From a bacterium (GTDB taxonomy: Bacteria > Armatimonadota > UBA5829), in assembly GCA_021373255.1 (NCBI GenBank), contig JAJFTD010000080.1, forward strand, positions 1-35,670: a stretch of 35,670 bases of DNA, written 5' to 3'. Position 1 is the stretch's first letter. The number at the start of each line of letters is the position of its first letter. Positions 23,321-31,713 of this stretch are shown piece after piece. A program made the translations under genes and the position numbers. Below the pieces are notes generated by a model. The model was not told the DNA's origin. It saw only the letters and a list, made by a program, of their open reading frames with translations, and ran no database searches.

Positions 23321-24755
23321 TCTGGAGTTCATCCCGCTGCACTTCGGCAGCAAGCTCAGAGTAATAAACCCCCACGCACGGCTGGGGGTTACCACGCTTT
23401 GGAGCAAGATTGAGTTTGTGGAGCAGGTTCTCGCTGATCTCGGCGTGGACCTTTCTCCCGAAACGTCAAAAATCGCCGTCATCGGCAACCTCTACGGCAA
23501 TGGCATCCCGCACATGCTCCGCAACCTGCTTTACAACCCACAGATTCGAGACCTCGTGATCTGCGGAGCTGACAGGTCTGGTTCGGCGGATGAGTTTATC
23601 TCCTTCTTTGAGAACGGCCTGGAGAAGGCGCGAAGCCTGGGCGAGGAAGTCACGAAGATTGCTGGGACTAATCGGATTATAGACGATATGGTTACGCCAG
23701 ATGACTTTGCAGTGCGGCCGAATATTTTCAGGTTTGGCGATCTGCGTGATAAAGATTCTCGCGCAAATTTATACAAGCATATACAATCTCTCGACGTGAA
23801 CGAGGCACCGAGGGGTGACAGGCTTCTAGTTGAACTTCCCCAGGTGAGCGTTTCCCACTACCCCAGTGAGCCTCGTAACCACAATATTATAAAAGACACG
23901 CCGCTGGACGCGTGGCGGGAACTGGTGTTCAGGCTGGTGCGGTTCGGGCATCTGGTGCATCTGCGTAAGGGTGATAGGCAGGAGCTTCAAAACGTCCGTG
24001 TAGTGGTGTGCCGTCCACAGGTTGAGGACGAGGAGAGTCTAAGTCAGTATAACTTCTTACGCTCTGATCTTATACAGTATCAGCATGATATGCTCCTCGG
24101 ACCGCTACCGGAAGATCAGCCCTACACCTATGGAAACCGCATACGGGAGTATTATGGGTTCGATGCACTGATGAAGTTCGCGGAGCGTCTCAAGGCAAAC
24201 CCGCACGACCGGGACTGCTACCTCGCTCTGTGGGACAGTCACACGGACATCGACGCCGACGATGCGCCGTGCCTGGTGTCGTTATTTTTCAGAGCGTTCG
24301 ACGATCAGCTCACGCTCACAGCCACTTACCGGACGCACAACGCGCTGGATGCGTGGCTCAAGAATGTATACGGGCTCATGCATGCCCAAGAGATCGTTGC
24401 GAACGAGGCAGGGTTGCCGGTTGGCCCGCTTACCGTGATCAGCCATTCCATAAGCGTGGACCCGTCGAAATACGACCAGGCAATGCGTGTAGCGAACTCC
24501 AAAGGTTTCTCGCTGGATATGGACGCGAATGGGCAGTTTATTGTGAGCGTTGAAGACGAAGAGATTGTGGTCCGGCATATGGATGACAATGGCGTAATGC
24601 TCCACGAATATCGCTCAAAGAAGGCCGAACGAATACAGCACGAAATCAACCGCGACTGTGCCATCTCAGACATCAATCACGCAATGTATATCGGGCGACA
24701 ACTCGCGAAGGCGGAGAACTGCTTGAGAACCGGAGAGATCTTCGAGGAAGGTTAG
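23307..24755 (+). CDS. MtrA/DUF4346-like domain fused to thymidylate-synthase-like domain
   Basis: About 482 residues. The ATG at 23307 (AGAGG 11 nt upstream) is preferred over a GTG at 23283. Residues about 45-150 (IAVIGNLYGNGIPHMLRNLLYNPQIRDLVICGADRSG and ISFFENGLE) resemble DUF4346 and methanogen MtrA-like domains. Residues about 250-390 read as a thymidylate-synthase fold: YTYGNRIREYYG (substrate loop), NPHDRDCYLALWDSHTD (the DxR...W block), the catalytic Cys322 in DDAPCLVSLFF, Arg342 in TATYRTHNALDAW and Asn353 in WLKNVYGL. The last is the position that favours dUMP in ThyA. About 100 further residues, containing MDANGQFIVSVEDEEIVVRHMDDNG, form a C-terminal extension. Its place after a dCMP deaminase strongly suggests a dTMP or related pyrimidine synthase. 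Confidence 0.72.
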   Translation: MQESDLEFIPLHFGSKLRVINPHARLGVTTLWSKIEFVEQVLADLGVDLSPETSKIAVIGNLYGNGIPHMLRNLLYNPQIRDLVICGADRSGSADEFISFFENGLEKARSLGEEVTKIAGTNRIIDDMVTPDDFAVRPNIFRFGDLRDKDSRANLYKHIQSLDVNEAPRGDRLLVELPQVSVSHYPSEPRNHNIIKDTPLDAWRELVFRLVRFGHLVHLRKGDRQELQNVRVVVCRPQVEDEESLSQYNFLRSDLIQYQHDMLLGPLPEDQPYTYGNRIREYYGFDALMKFAERLKANPHDRDCYLALWDSHTDIDADDAPCLVSLFFRAFDDQLTLTATYRTHNALDAWLKNVYGLMHAQEIVANEAGLPVGPLTVISHSISVDPSKYDQAMRVANSKGFSLDMDANGQFIVSVEDEEIVVRHMDDNGVMLHEYRSKKAERIQHEINRDCAISDINHAMYIGRQLAKAENCLRTGEIFEEG

Positions 24756-24763
24756 CCCCTGTA

Positions 24764-25672
24764 ATGCCAAGAGATGACTTGAAGAAAAGAATCGAGGCGC
24801 TCAACAAGAAGCCCCTTAAGAATGTACCTGAAGCGAAGCAAACCGCGAAGCCTGCTGTCGTCACCACTGAGCGGGTTGCATATTCACGCAGCGTCCCCAC
24901 CCTGACTGCCAACCCACAACCCATCCAGCCCAGCAAATCGGGAAAGCCTGTTAAGTTGGAAGACGTGGTGGATGGGATTATTACGCAAGCGCCTGTGGGA
25001 CCGGGATATTACCTTGTCGAGATGCCCGCAACATCACTCGATGCCTGCGCAGGTGTGATGTATGAGCAGTTTTTGAGGCTGACCGGCTACCCTGACGGAA
25101 CCGCTGTGGAGCGACTGGCACGCGCGTGTAAGTCAGAATCGATTGCACCTGAAGAGATTATTTTTATGGACCTCGAAACCACCGGGCTCAGCATGACACC
25201 ATTGTTTCTCATCGGGACGATGGAAGTCACGCCTGATGGGCTGCACTTCAAACAGTATTTCGCACGAGATTATTCTGAAGAGGTCAGTATTATTACAGCC
25301 TATGCCGAGCGCATGCGCAGTGCGCGGATGGTGGTAACATTTAACGGCAAGAGCTTTGATGTACCGTTTTTATCTACCCGTGCGCTGGCGGCCGGGGTGA
25401 AATGCCCCGCTCCTGAGTTCCATCTTGACCTGCTTCACGAGAGCCGCAGAGTCTACAAGCACGACCTGCCTAACTGCAGGCTCCAAACACTGGAGCAGAT
25501 GGTCTGCGGGCGGTGCAGAGAAGATGATATCCCCGGCGCTGAGATACCGCAGGCCTATCACGACTTCGTTCGCTCGGGAGACGCAGGCAAGATAGCGCAA
25601 ATACTTTACCACAACCTCTACGATCTCCTCACAATGGCCGATCTCATGCACCGGATGTGGCATCGGGACTAG
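24764..25672 (+). CDS. YprB-like RNase H-fold exonuclease
   Basis: A 302-residue protein of the RNase_H_2/YprB type. A disordered, Lys/Pro-rich N-terminus of about 70 residues precedes the nuclease domain. Its acidic residues are Asp136 and Glu138 in IIFMDLETTGLSMTPLFLIG, Asp199 in VVTFNGKSFDVPFLSTRA and Asp287 in YHNLYDLLTMADL, which together form a two-metal DEDD-like site. Family members are presumed 3'-5' exonucleases for DNA or RNA. A cysteine pair in MVCGRCREDD sits in a loop. It begins 8 nt after the thymidylate-synthase-like gene and ends the operon. Confidence 0.85.
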   Translation: MPRDDLKKRIEALNKKPLKNVPEAKQTAKPAVVTTERVAYSRSVPTLTANPQPIQPSKSGKPVKLEDVVDGIITQAPVGPGYYLVEMPATSLDACAGVMYEQFLRLTGYPDGTAVERLARACKSESIAPEEIIFMDLETTGLSMTPLFLIGTMEVTPDGLHFKQYFARDYSEEVSIITAYAERMRSARMVVTFNGKSFDVPFLSTRALAAGVKCPAPEFHLDLLHESRRVYKHDLPNCRLQTLEQMVCGRCREDDIPGAEIPQAYHDFVRSGDAGKIAQILYHNLYDLLTMADLMHRMWHRD

Positions 25673-25674
25673 CG

Positions 25675-26040
25675 TTATTTCGCATCCATATTTCGTTCGA
25701 TAGGTATGCCGCTTACCAGTACTCGACCATCACGGATTTGTATACCCTCTAGTGTTTCCAGTTCGCCACGGTTGCTGATATGGAGAAACTTAACACGCAG
25801 CCCGCTGGCGTTTAATACAGCCCCGGATTTCCAGCCGTTAGCGATGTATACCGGCCCCGGTAGAAGTGAACAAAGTGGAGACTTTACAACCAGGTAAGTG
25901 ACCGCGCTTGCACTGTTCCCTGTGCCACTCGCATTGGGTTGGCAGGTGGCTTGAATGGTTATGAGTGTGCCGGGTAGCGTTGTTTTGGGAGCAGGCGTGG
26001 CAGTGAGCGCGCACATGACAAGAGCTAGTGCAGGTGACAT
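25675..26040 (-). CDS. Small secreted protein of unknown function
   Basis: About 121 residues. The ATG at 26040 has AAGGA 6 nt upstream and opens a signal peptide (MSPALALVMCALTATPAPKT). The mature part is beta-rich: LITIQATCQPN, a Gly/Ser linker, VTYLVVKSPLCSLLPGPVYIANGWKSG, LRVKFLHISNRGELETLEGIQI and DGRVLVSGIPIE. Two Cys in the mature part could form a disulfide. It may be an OB- or Ig-like envelope protein, but no family is recognised. It is convergent with the exonuclease, only 2 nt apart, and has its own promoter. Confidence 0.6.
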   Translation of the reverse strand: MSPALALVMCALTATPAPKTTLPGTLITIQATCQPNASGTGNSASAVTYLVVKSPLCSLLPGPVYIANGWKSGAVLNASGLRVKFLHISNRGELETLEGIQIRDGRVLVSGIPIERNMDAK

Positions 26041-26152
26041 ATTACATCCTTGTAGTCTTACTTCCTTATGCACAGTGGGGACGAGTACGGCTGTTCCATC
26101 AGCACACTTCTCAACAGTGGCGTTGAGAAATAGCCTCTGCTGTGCTGAGGAT

Positions 26153-26181
26153 ATGGTAGTCTATATTGCTCTAGTTGTCAA
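26153..26181 (-). promoter_or_regulatory. Promoter of the small secreted protein
   Basis: On the minus strand TTGACA (26176-26181) and TACCAT (26153-26158) are 17 nt apart, about 110 nt before the chosen start. Confidence 0.5.
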
Positions 26182-26313
26182 CCGGGCGTCACATACTGTA
26201 CCGCACAGCTAGCTATTAGCCATTAAGTTCTTCTGTGTGTCGCATTCAAAAAGTTGTTGTGCGTAATGGGCAGCCGTGGTGTTGCGTGGATGAGATCAGT
26301 TGCAGACGGCAGG

Positions 26314-27147
26314 TCAGGACCGCTTGGCGACTACAAGGCTTCGTGCGAAGAAGCTGGAGGAGAGGCTATCCACCCCTACCCCGTTCCTCGACGCCGAGCA
26401 GTGGACGAAGTAGCCGTTGCCCGCGTATATGCCGCAGTGGTCGATGTAGGGGTTTCGACATGCGAAGTAGAGACGGTCGCCAGGCTGAAGCTGGTCCAAT
26501 GGAATAGTGGTTCCGACAGTAGCCTGCTCGCGAGACGTGCGAGGGAGGTTGATGCTGAACTCTTTGAAAATCATACGAACAAATGCTGAACAATCCATCC
26601 CCGATGCAGGATTGGTGCCGCCATAAAGGTAACGTGCGACCTGGGCCTGGGCAGCGGTTCGCACGAGCGTATTAGTGAACATCTCATCACGATCGAGCGC
26701 ACCACCACGAGAGGTGCCTGCCCCACGGGTTAAATCTGACTGCTTAGCCACCAAATCATAACCGGTCTCCGAAACGTTCACCGCCGGAATCCAGCCGACG
26801 CCGCCATTTGACATCATTACGCCATACCAGCCATTTTCTTCGCGTACGATGGCGAGAGGTGTGCCGGATTTAACGGTAGCGTATTTGCGGCTGGTATAGG
26901 ACTGAGCGCGATATATAGGCGCTTTAGCGACGCGAACCGTGCCCACACGCCCGACTTTTACCACATTGGCCTTGGTAGTCTTGGGCGAAGCCTTTTTCGC
27001 TTGAGATGTCGACGAATGTTTAGCCGCGGAATCGCCAAGCTCGGGCGACTCCAGGCTGAGAGTCAGCGTGGACGACGCGTATACGCTTGATGTTATGAGT
27101 ACGAAAATCGCAATAATAAATAGTCGCAGGATGAAGCCTCTAGTCAA
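26314..27147 (-). CDS. Exported SH3-NlpC/P60 peptidoglycan endopeptidase
   Basis: A 277-residue protein. A signal peptide (FILRLFIIAIFVLITSSVYA) is followed by a Ser/Lys-rich linker and an SH3b domain at about 68-125 (VRVAKAPIYRAQSYTSRKYATVKSG and VGWIPAVNV). The NlpC/P60 domain has Cys186 in ASGMDCSAFVRMIF, His237 in DHCGIYAG and His249 in GYFVHCSASRNGVG. LPRTSREQA and LQPGDRLYF are the usual flanking motifs. Such enzymes cut gamma-D-Glu-diamino-acid links in wall peptides. The start is a TTG with GGAGG 9 nt upstream. It lies 158 nt downstream of the Rad50-like gene on the same strand. Confidence 0.9.
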   Translation of the reverse strand: MTRGFILRLFIIAIFVLITSSVYASSTLTLSLESPELGDSAAKHSSTSQAKKASPKTTKANVVKVGRVGTVRVAKAPIYRAQSYTSRKYATVKSGTPLAIVREENGWYGVMMSNGGVGWIPAVNVSETGYDLVAKQSDLTRGAGTSRGGALDRDEMFTNTLVRTAAQAQVARYLYGGTNPASGMDCSAFVRMIFKEFSINLPRTSREQATVGTTIPLDQLQPGDRLYFACRNPYIDHCGIYAGNGYFVHCSASRNGVGVDSLSSSFFARSLVVAKRS

Positions 27148-27305
27148 TTTCCTTTTCCTCCGCGGATGCCGGAGAGGTCAGCAGCACGTCCGCATTATCA
27201 TTATCGGCTGCATGACGCTGTTTGTTAGACGGTAAGTGTGCCAGTTTGGTTTCAGGCGCACCGTCATTTATTCGCTAAACATACAAATAAATCCTTCATC
27301 AATTG

Positions 27306-30140
27306 CTAATTGAGCTGCCGAATTTCGGACATGTCGGCGCAGTGGAAGCCTGCGCCGCACTCGCTGAGGTGCGACCTCCACTTCTCGACCTCATGCGGCT
27401 GAGCGGTGAAGTAGAAAACCTGTCTGCCTGTGCGAGTGAGAGCTGTTACAGCTTGGATTATCTTGTCTGCGCGATCATCATCGCTTGTGGCGAGGGTTTC
27501 ATCAAGAATAATCGGCAGTTTCACACCTTGTTCCTGCTGTTCCACGAATGCGACTCGAACAGCAAGCAGAAGCTGGATGCGAGTCCCACTGGAGAGTTCG
27601 TCCAGCGTAAGCGACCGGTTCCTGCGCGTATCGACTGCCCTAAATGCCACTTTTCTATGATCGAAATCCAGCTTGTAGTCATTATTTGTGATTTCGGCGA
27701 ACAGCTCGCCTGCCCTGTTGAATACCGCAGGCAAGCTCGCGCGCTCAGCTTCACGCTTCACGTAATCGGCCAGCGCCCAACCTGCAGCGGCAGCGTAACC
27801 TTTGGAACGCTCATTACGTAGGACATCTCGGCAAGTTTCAAGGTCAGATATCGCGTTTGCGAGGTCGCAGCTCTGGCGCTCCATCTCTACCTCGGTCTCG
27901 ATTTTAAGGATGGCATCGTGCGCATCGGAACGTTGATTGGCAATAATCTGTAAGTTGTCTATTTGACTTTGAATATCTGATGCAGGGGATATTCTCAAAA
28001 GCGAGATAATCTGGGAGATGTTGTCGGAGGCAGAGTTGGTATTTGATTGATACCAGTCTATGGCTGCATCGGAGAACAGAGATGCTGTATCGCTCAGCCT
28101 GCGCTCGCAGGATGCAAGCACTGCTTGACGGTTACGCAGCGTTTCCTTTGCCGTGGTAAACGCCGCGAGGTCGGTAAGGAGGTTTGTCACAGTGACCTCA
28201 TCATCAACGACTGTGCCTATACGATTATAGAATGCATCGCGCTCAGTGTCTGATCGGAAGATTCCCTTTCGAGCTTCACCAATGACAGCCACTGCGCGGC
28301 GGATATCGGATCTGGCTTTATCGAATGCCTGTTTCCTTTGGTCCAGGTCGCGAATGGTCGCCAGGGCAGCGGCAGGGTTATCAGCCGGATCGATGTTATA
28401 CCGGGCAAGAATTTCATTGATGGCGTTTTTGCAGGTGAAGGCATCCTGCTCGATGCGTTTGCATCGCTCTCTCTGCCCCTCGGCTTCGTCGCCCGCTGCA
28501 AGCCACCGGTTAATAGCTTCAGCAAAGATGATGAGATCGACCCTATCGATAGAAGGTGCAATACCAAAGCGCGCCAGCAGGTCACGGGCGCGCTGGTCGA
28601 GCGCCTTTTTACATTCATCAAGCTCGCGCAGTTTGGGATCGAGTGATTGCCAGTATGTAAATCGCTCGAGCTTGGTGCAGAGGGTTTGAAGCTCCGTTAT
28701 ACGTTCGCGCACGCTGTCCTCAGTCCAGGTCTTGGGGCCTTGAACAGGGAGTTCGGTGAAGCTCAACTTGATTGACTCACGCTCACCTGGCTTGGAACTC
28801 CCTCGCCGCATAAGAAATATAAGCATTATAGCAACCGATATCAGCGATATAACGCACAATCCCGGGTTCACCAGCAGCGCGAGTGCAACACCGAGACAGG
28901 CTGCACCGCCGCATGCTGAAGCGACCAGCCAATGTATGCCGTGCTGCCTTGTAGTTGATTCGGGGCGGCTGAGCCATTGCATCAACAGGAATAGGGCGTC
29001 ACGCGCTTTATAGAGGTTGGTCGAGGTGTCAGTATCCCCTACCCAACTCTTTACGGCGCTCTGTGCATCGTAATCGGCGTTGAGTTGGGTTGCTTCTTGG
29101 GCGTAATCTAGTAATTCCTGAACGACTTCCGGCGAATCAACGATGGAGCTAAGCCTGCTTTCGTCAATCTCATCAGCGATGCTCTGCAAGGCATTTCGCT
29201 GCCTGCCCTCTACAGATGCCAGGTTGGATTGCTCCTGTTTGAGCTGCATAGCCAATCGCTGCCACTCAGCGTGGTGGGAGTTTAGTTCGTTAATGTGAGA
29301 GCCGGGGACGCCGCCGATGGGGAGAGCGCACGAGTTGAGTTGCCGGCGCGCCGAATGAAACGCATCTACGGCTTCTGACTTCTTTTTGAATAACTCCGCG
29401 TGCTGGGTTTTCAACCTTTGGAGGGTTTCGGCATCGTTTGGAAGTAAATTATCCATTCGAGCATCGAACCTGTCCAGTGCGGCTTCGGCATCAAGCATTT
29501 CAGCAGACCTGGCAGCACACTCCAGCGCCTCATTTAATATTTTGAGCTGGCTGATCGCCATATCCGCTTGGGCACGCCGCGCCCGAAGGCGTTCAAGAGA
29601 AGATTCACGATTATTTAGTTCACCTTCGGCTTTTCTTATCGTTTCAACGGTATCGCTGTGCTTTTTGAGTTCATTTTTATGATTGGTCGGTTTGTATGGA
29701 TCGCTGCGATACTGCAGTGCGGCTGCGGCGCTGTCGAGATCGTATCCACCTGAAGCTGCTTGATGAATCGCACGGGCGAACTCGGCGTTGTCACTATTGA
29801 TTAGATCGGGGAGCGCGAGCGTATAGGCCTGCATTCGTTCTTCAGGCACGGTATGCGGGCAGGAAGCCTCTTCTGTTCCACCGATGATATAACTGCCACG
29901 GCGCTTGTGGAGGACAACGCGGCACTCACAACCATCCAGGTAAAAACTCGCGGTGGCTTCATCTTCTGATCCTGCTTTGCTCGGCCACAGTAGGCCGGTG
30001 ATGGCTCGGGCAGTGGTGCTCTTACCGGAGGCGTTGGGACCGGAGATGATATTGATTCCACTGCTCAAGCCGTCCAGAGTGAAACGGTCGCAGCCCGGCA
30101 TGCGCTCGATATCCAGCCGCGTAAACCACCACGCATTCAT
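27306..30140 (-). CDS. YhaN/SbcC-like Rad50-type ATPase with a central membrane hairpin
   Basis: A 944-residue SMC/Rad50-like protein. The N-terminal Walker A is GPNASGKST at 34-42, preceded by GLSSGINIIS. Long coiled coils occupy about 160-400 and 460-830. A hydrophobic pair at about 405-445 (LVASACGGAACLGVALALL and VISLISVAIMLIFLM) sits at the middle, where other Rad50 proteins have a zinc hook. The C-terminus has the signature LTLDELSSGTRIQLLLAVRVAF and Walker B LPIILDETLATSDDDRA. Membrane-hairpin architecture is typical of YhaN. With its Mre11-like partner just upstream (ATGA overlap) it should form a nuclease complex that acts on DNA ends, possibly at the membrane. Confidence 0.88.
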   Translation of the reverse strand: MNAWWFTRLDIERMPGCDRFTLDGLSSGINIISGPNASGKSTTARAITGLLWPSKAGSEDEATASFYLDGCECRVVLHKRRGSYIIGGTEEASCPHTVPEERMQAYTLALPDLINSDNAEFARAIHQAASGGYDLDSAAAALQYRSDPYKPTNHKNELKKHSDTVETIRKAEGELNNRESSLERLRARRAQADMAISQLKILNEALECAARSAEMLDAEAALDRFDARMDNLLPNDAETLQRLKTQHAELFKKKSEAVDAFHSARRQLNSCALPIGGVPGSHINELNSHHAEWQRLAMQLKQEQSNLASVEGRQRNALQSIADEIDESRLSSIVDSPEVVQELLDYAQEATQLNADYDAQSAVKSWVGDTDTSTNLYKARDALFLLMQWLSRPESTTRQHGIHWLVASACGGAACLGVALALLVNPGLCVISLISVAIMLIFLMRRGSSKPGERESIKLSFTELPVQGPKTWTEDSVRERITELQTLCTKLERFTYWQSLDPKLRELDECKKALDQRARDLLARFGIAPSIDRVDLIIFAEAINRWLAAGDEAEGQRERCKRIEQDAFTCKNAINEILARYNIDPADNPAAALATIRDLDQRKQAFDKARSDIRRAVAVIGEARKGIFRSDTERDAFYNRIGTVVDDEVTVTNLLTDLAAFTTAKETLRNRQAVLASCERRLSDTASLFSDAAIDWYQSNTNSASDNISQIISLLRISPASDIQSQIDNLQIIANQRSDAHDAILKIETEVEMERQSCDLANAISDLETCRDVLRNERSKGYAAAAGWALADYVKREAERASLPAVFNRAGELFAEITNNDYKLDFDHRKVAFRAVDTRRNRSLTLDELSSGTRIQLLLAVRVAFVEQQEQGVKLPIILDETLATSDDDRADKIIQAVTALTRTGRQVFYFTAQPHEVEKWRSHLSECGAGFHCADMSEIRQLN

Positions 30141-31435
30141 CGCGCCACCTCTTCACTCCGCAGCGCCGCGAGGAGGTTCCTGCACTCCTGCTTGAGAAGC
30201 GATATCACCAAATCATCGTCAGGCACACAGTCCTCAGAACTTCCGGTGGCTGAGTCGCGTATCTGCATGTAGACCTTGGTTGAATGCACCTCGCGAACCT
30301 TGGCTGCTACGCTCTCAAGGAGTTCGGGGTAGCTTTCCCGCACGGTGCCGTTATCGATGGAGATGAGCACGCGTGCCAGGGTGCCCATCGCGTCGGCGCA
30401 CTTGGCAAGAGCTAGTAAATCGATTATCGGAGTAGTGGCAATGTCGATGCGTTCAATATCAAGTTGGACATCCCCACGCCGGAACGGCTGTTCACGGAGA
30501 GCTTCCACCACACCATCCAGATCACCGTGGGCATCCGTCTCGCCCTCAAGCCTTACTCTGCACGAGATCACACGAAGGGCGTCGCCTGTCACCATATCAA
30601 GTTCAACTTCCAGAGCTTCGGATGCACGATTTTGACATTCCAACGCCGTTTCGCATCTGCTGACATCCACAGGCACTACACAATAAGTAACTGAAGATAT
30701 TGGGACTTGTATGGGGCGCGATAGCCTGCCATTGGAAAGCTCGATAATCCATGGACCATGCATGCCAGGTTCTTCGGGATGCATTGCCTGAGGAGAGCCT
30801 GGGTTTAGGATCATCGGGCGGTTGTCGGACGGGTAATCGTTCGAGAGATGAATATGGCCCAGAAGCCACATATCCACCGGCTGAGCTCGAAGATCATCTA
30901 ACGGGACAGGAGCATACACGCTTGCCGATGTGCCTGCGTCCGCGTGCAGGATGGCTATCGTGGGCGTTTCAGTGGAACTAAGACTGGGAAAGCAGCGAAG
31001 GGGGTTCTCTTTTACCTCACCACTTGGATACGACCACCCTACCAGCCTCAGGGCAGGCTTCCCATCCACATATATGCAGACCTCTTCCCACTCACCACCA
31101 GCCCCAATCAGCTTAAAGCACTCAGGGTCGAGCTCGGAGGCGATCCTGGGGAGGACATCGTAATCGTGATTACCTGCGACGGCAAAAACACGCACATTAT
31201 GCTCGGCAAGACGCCGGATGCCGTCACGAAGGGCACCATAGCCCTCATAAAGGCGGTTCTGGCGGTCCACCAGATCACCACTGAGACACACCACATCAAC
31301 GCGCTCATCATCGTCTAAAGCCAGCCGTACAATCCTGTCCCATGCAGCCGAGCAGGACAGCGTGCGCTGGTCGAGATTTGTGATCTTGGTTGATGCGCGG
31401 CCAAGGTGAAGGTCGCCTGTGCAAAGAATTCTCAA
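30137..31435 (-). CDS. YhaO/SbcD-like Mre11-family DNA nuclease
   Basis: A 432-residue calcineurin-like metallophosphoesterase. Metal ligands are visible in ILCTGDLHLG (Asp8, His10), VCLSGDLVD (Asp54), VAGNHDYD (Asn89, His90), TIAILHAD and LLGHIHLS. After the nuclease domain comes a capping domain and an acidic C-terminal tail that may bind the ATPase. Family knowledge predicts a Mn-dependent exo/endonuclease at broken or hairpin DNA ends. The start is a TTG at 31435 giving MRILCTGDLH, with GAGGGG 4 nt upstream. It is the first gene of the pair; its stop overlaps the start of the YhaN-like gene by 4 nt. Confidence 0.9.
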   Translation of the reverse strand: MRILCTGDLHLGRASTKITNLDQRTLSCSAAWDRIVRLALDDDERVDVVCLSGDLVDRQNRLYEGYGALRDGIRRLAEHNVRVFAVAGNHDYDVLPRIASELDPECFKLIGAGGEWEEVCIYVDGKPALRLVGWSYPSGEVKENPLRCFPSLSSTETPTIAILHADAGTSASVYAPVPLDDLRAQPVDMWLLGHIHLSNDYPSDNRPMILNPGSPQAMHPEEPGMHGPWIIELSNGRLSRPIQVPISSVTYCVVPVDVSRCETALECQNRASEALEVELDMVTGDALRVISCRVRLEGETDAHGDLDGVVEALREQPFRRGDVQLDIERIDIATTPIIDLLALAKCADAMGTLARVLISIDNGTVRESYPELLESVAAKVREVHSTKVYMQIRDSATGSSEDCVPDDDLVISLLKQECRNLLAALRSEEVAR

Positions 31436-31507
31436 TATGCCCCTCTGGTGGGCTGGATTACAGGCCGGTGCTGTCGAATATCACTCTATGCACTGCCGGT
31501 TGATGGT

Positions 31508-31536
31508 ATTATATGTGCCGATGGCTGGAGCGTCAA
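31508..31536 (-). promoter_or_regulatory. Promoter of the Mre11/Rad50-like operon
   Basis: On the minus strand TTGACG (31531-31536) and a perfect TATAAT (31508-31513) are 17 nt apart, about 70 nt before the TTG start. Confidence 0.72.
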
Positions 31537-31713
31537 TGCTGGGGAGCATGGTTGTTTCTGATGTCTTGACAAACTGCACCACGATAATGCAAAATACTGT
31601 GGGTGCGTTATCCTCAACCAAAGCGCGAGCTCTAGAGATTGTTGCTCGCCGCCTGGTATTGTGCTTAAGTGCACATCTAAAATAGGCATCTCTTTTTAGG
31701 AAACGCGCCCGCT

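Noticed and set aside
26235-26589. Plus-strand frames opposite the NlpC/P60 gene
   Set aside because: They are antisense shadows with no motif or ribosome binding site. The catalytic Cys/His/His set is on the minus strand.
31654-31662. Extended -10-like TGGTATTGT before the GIY-YIG gene
   Set aside because: There is no -35 and the match is moderate; not enough to call a promoter.
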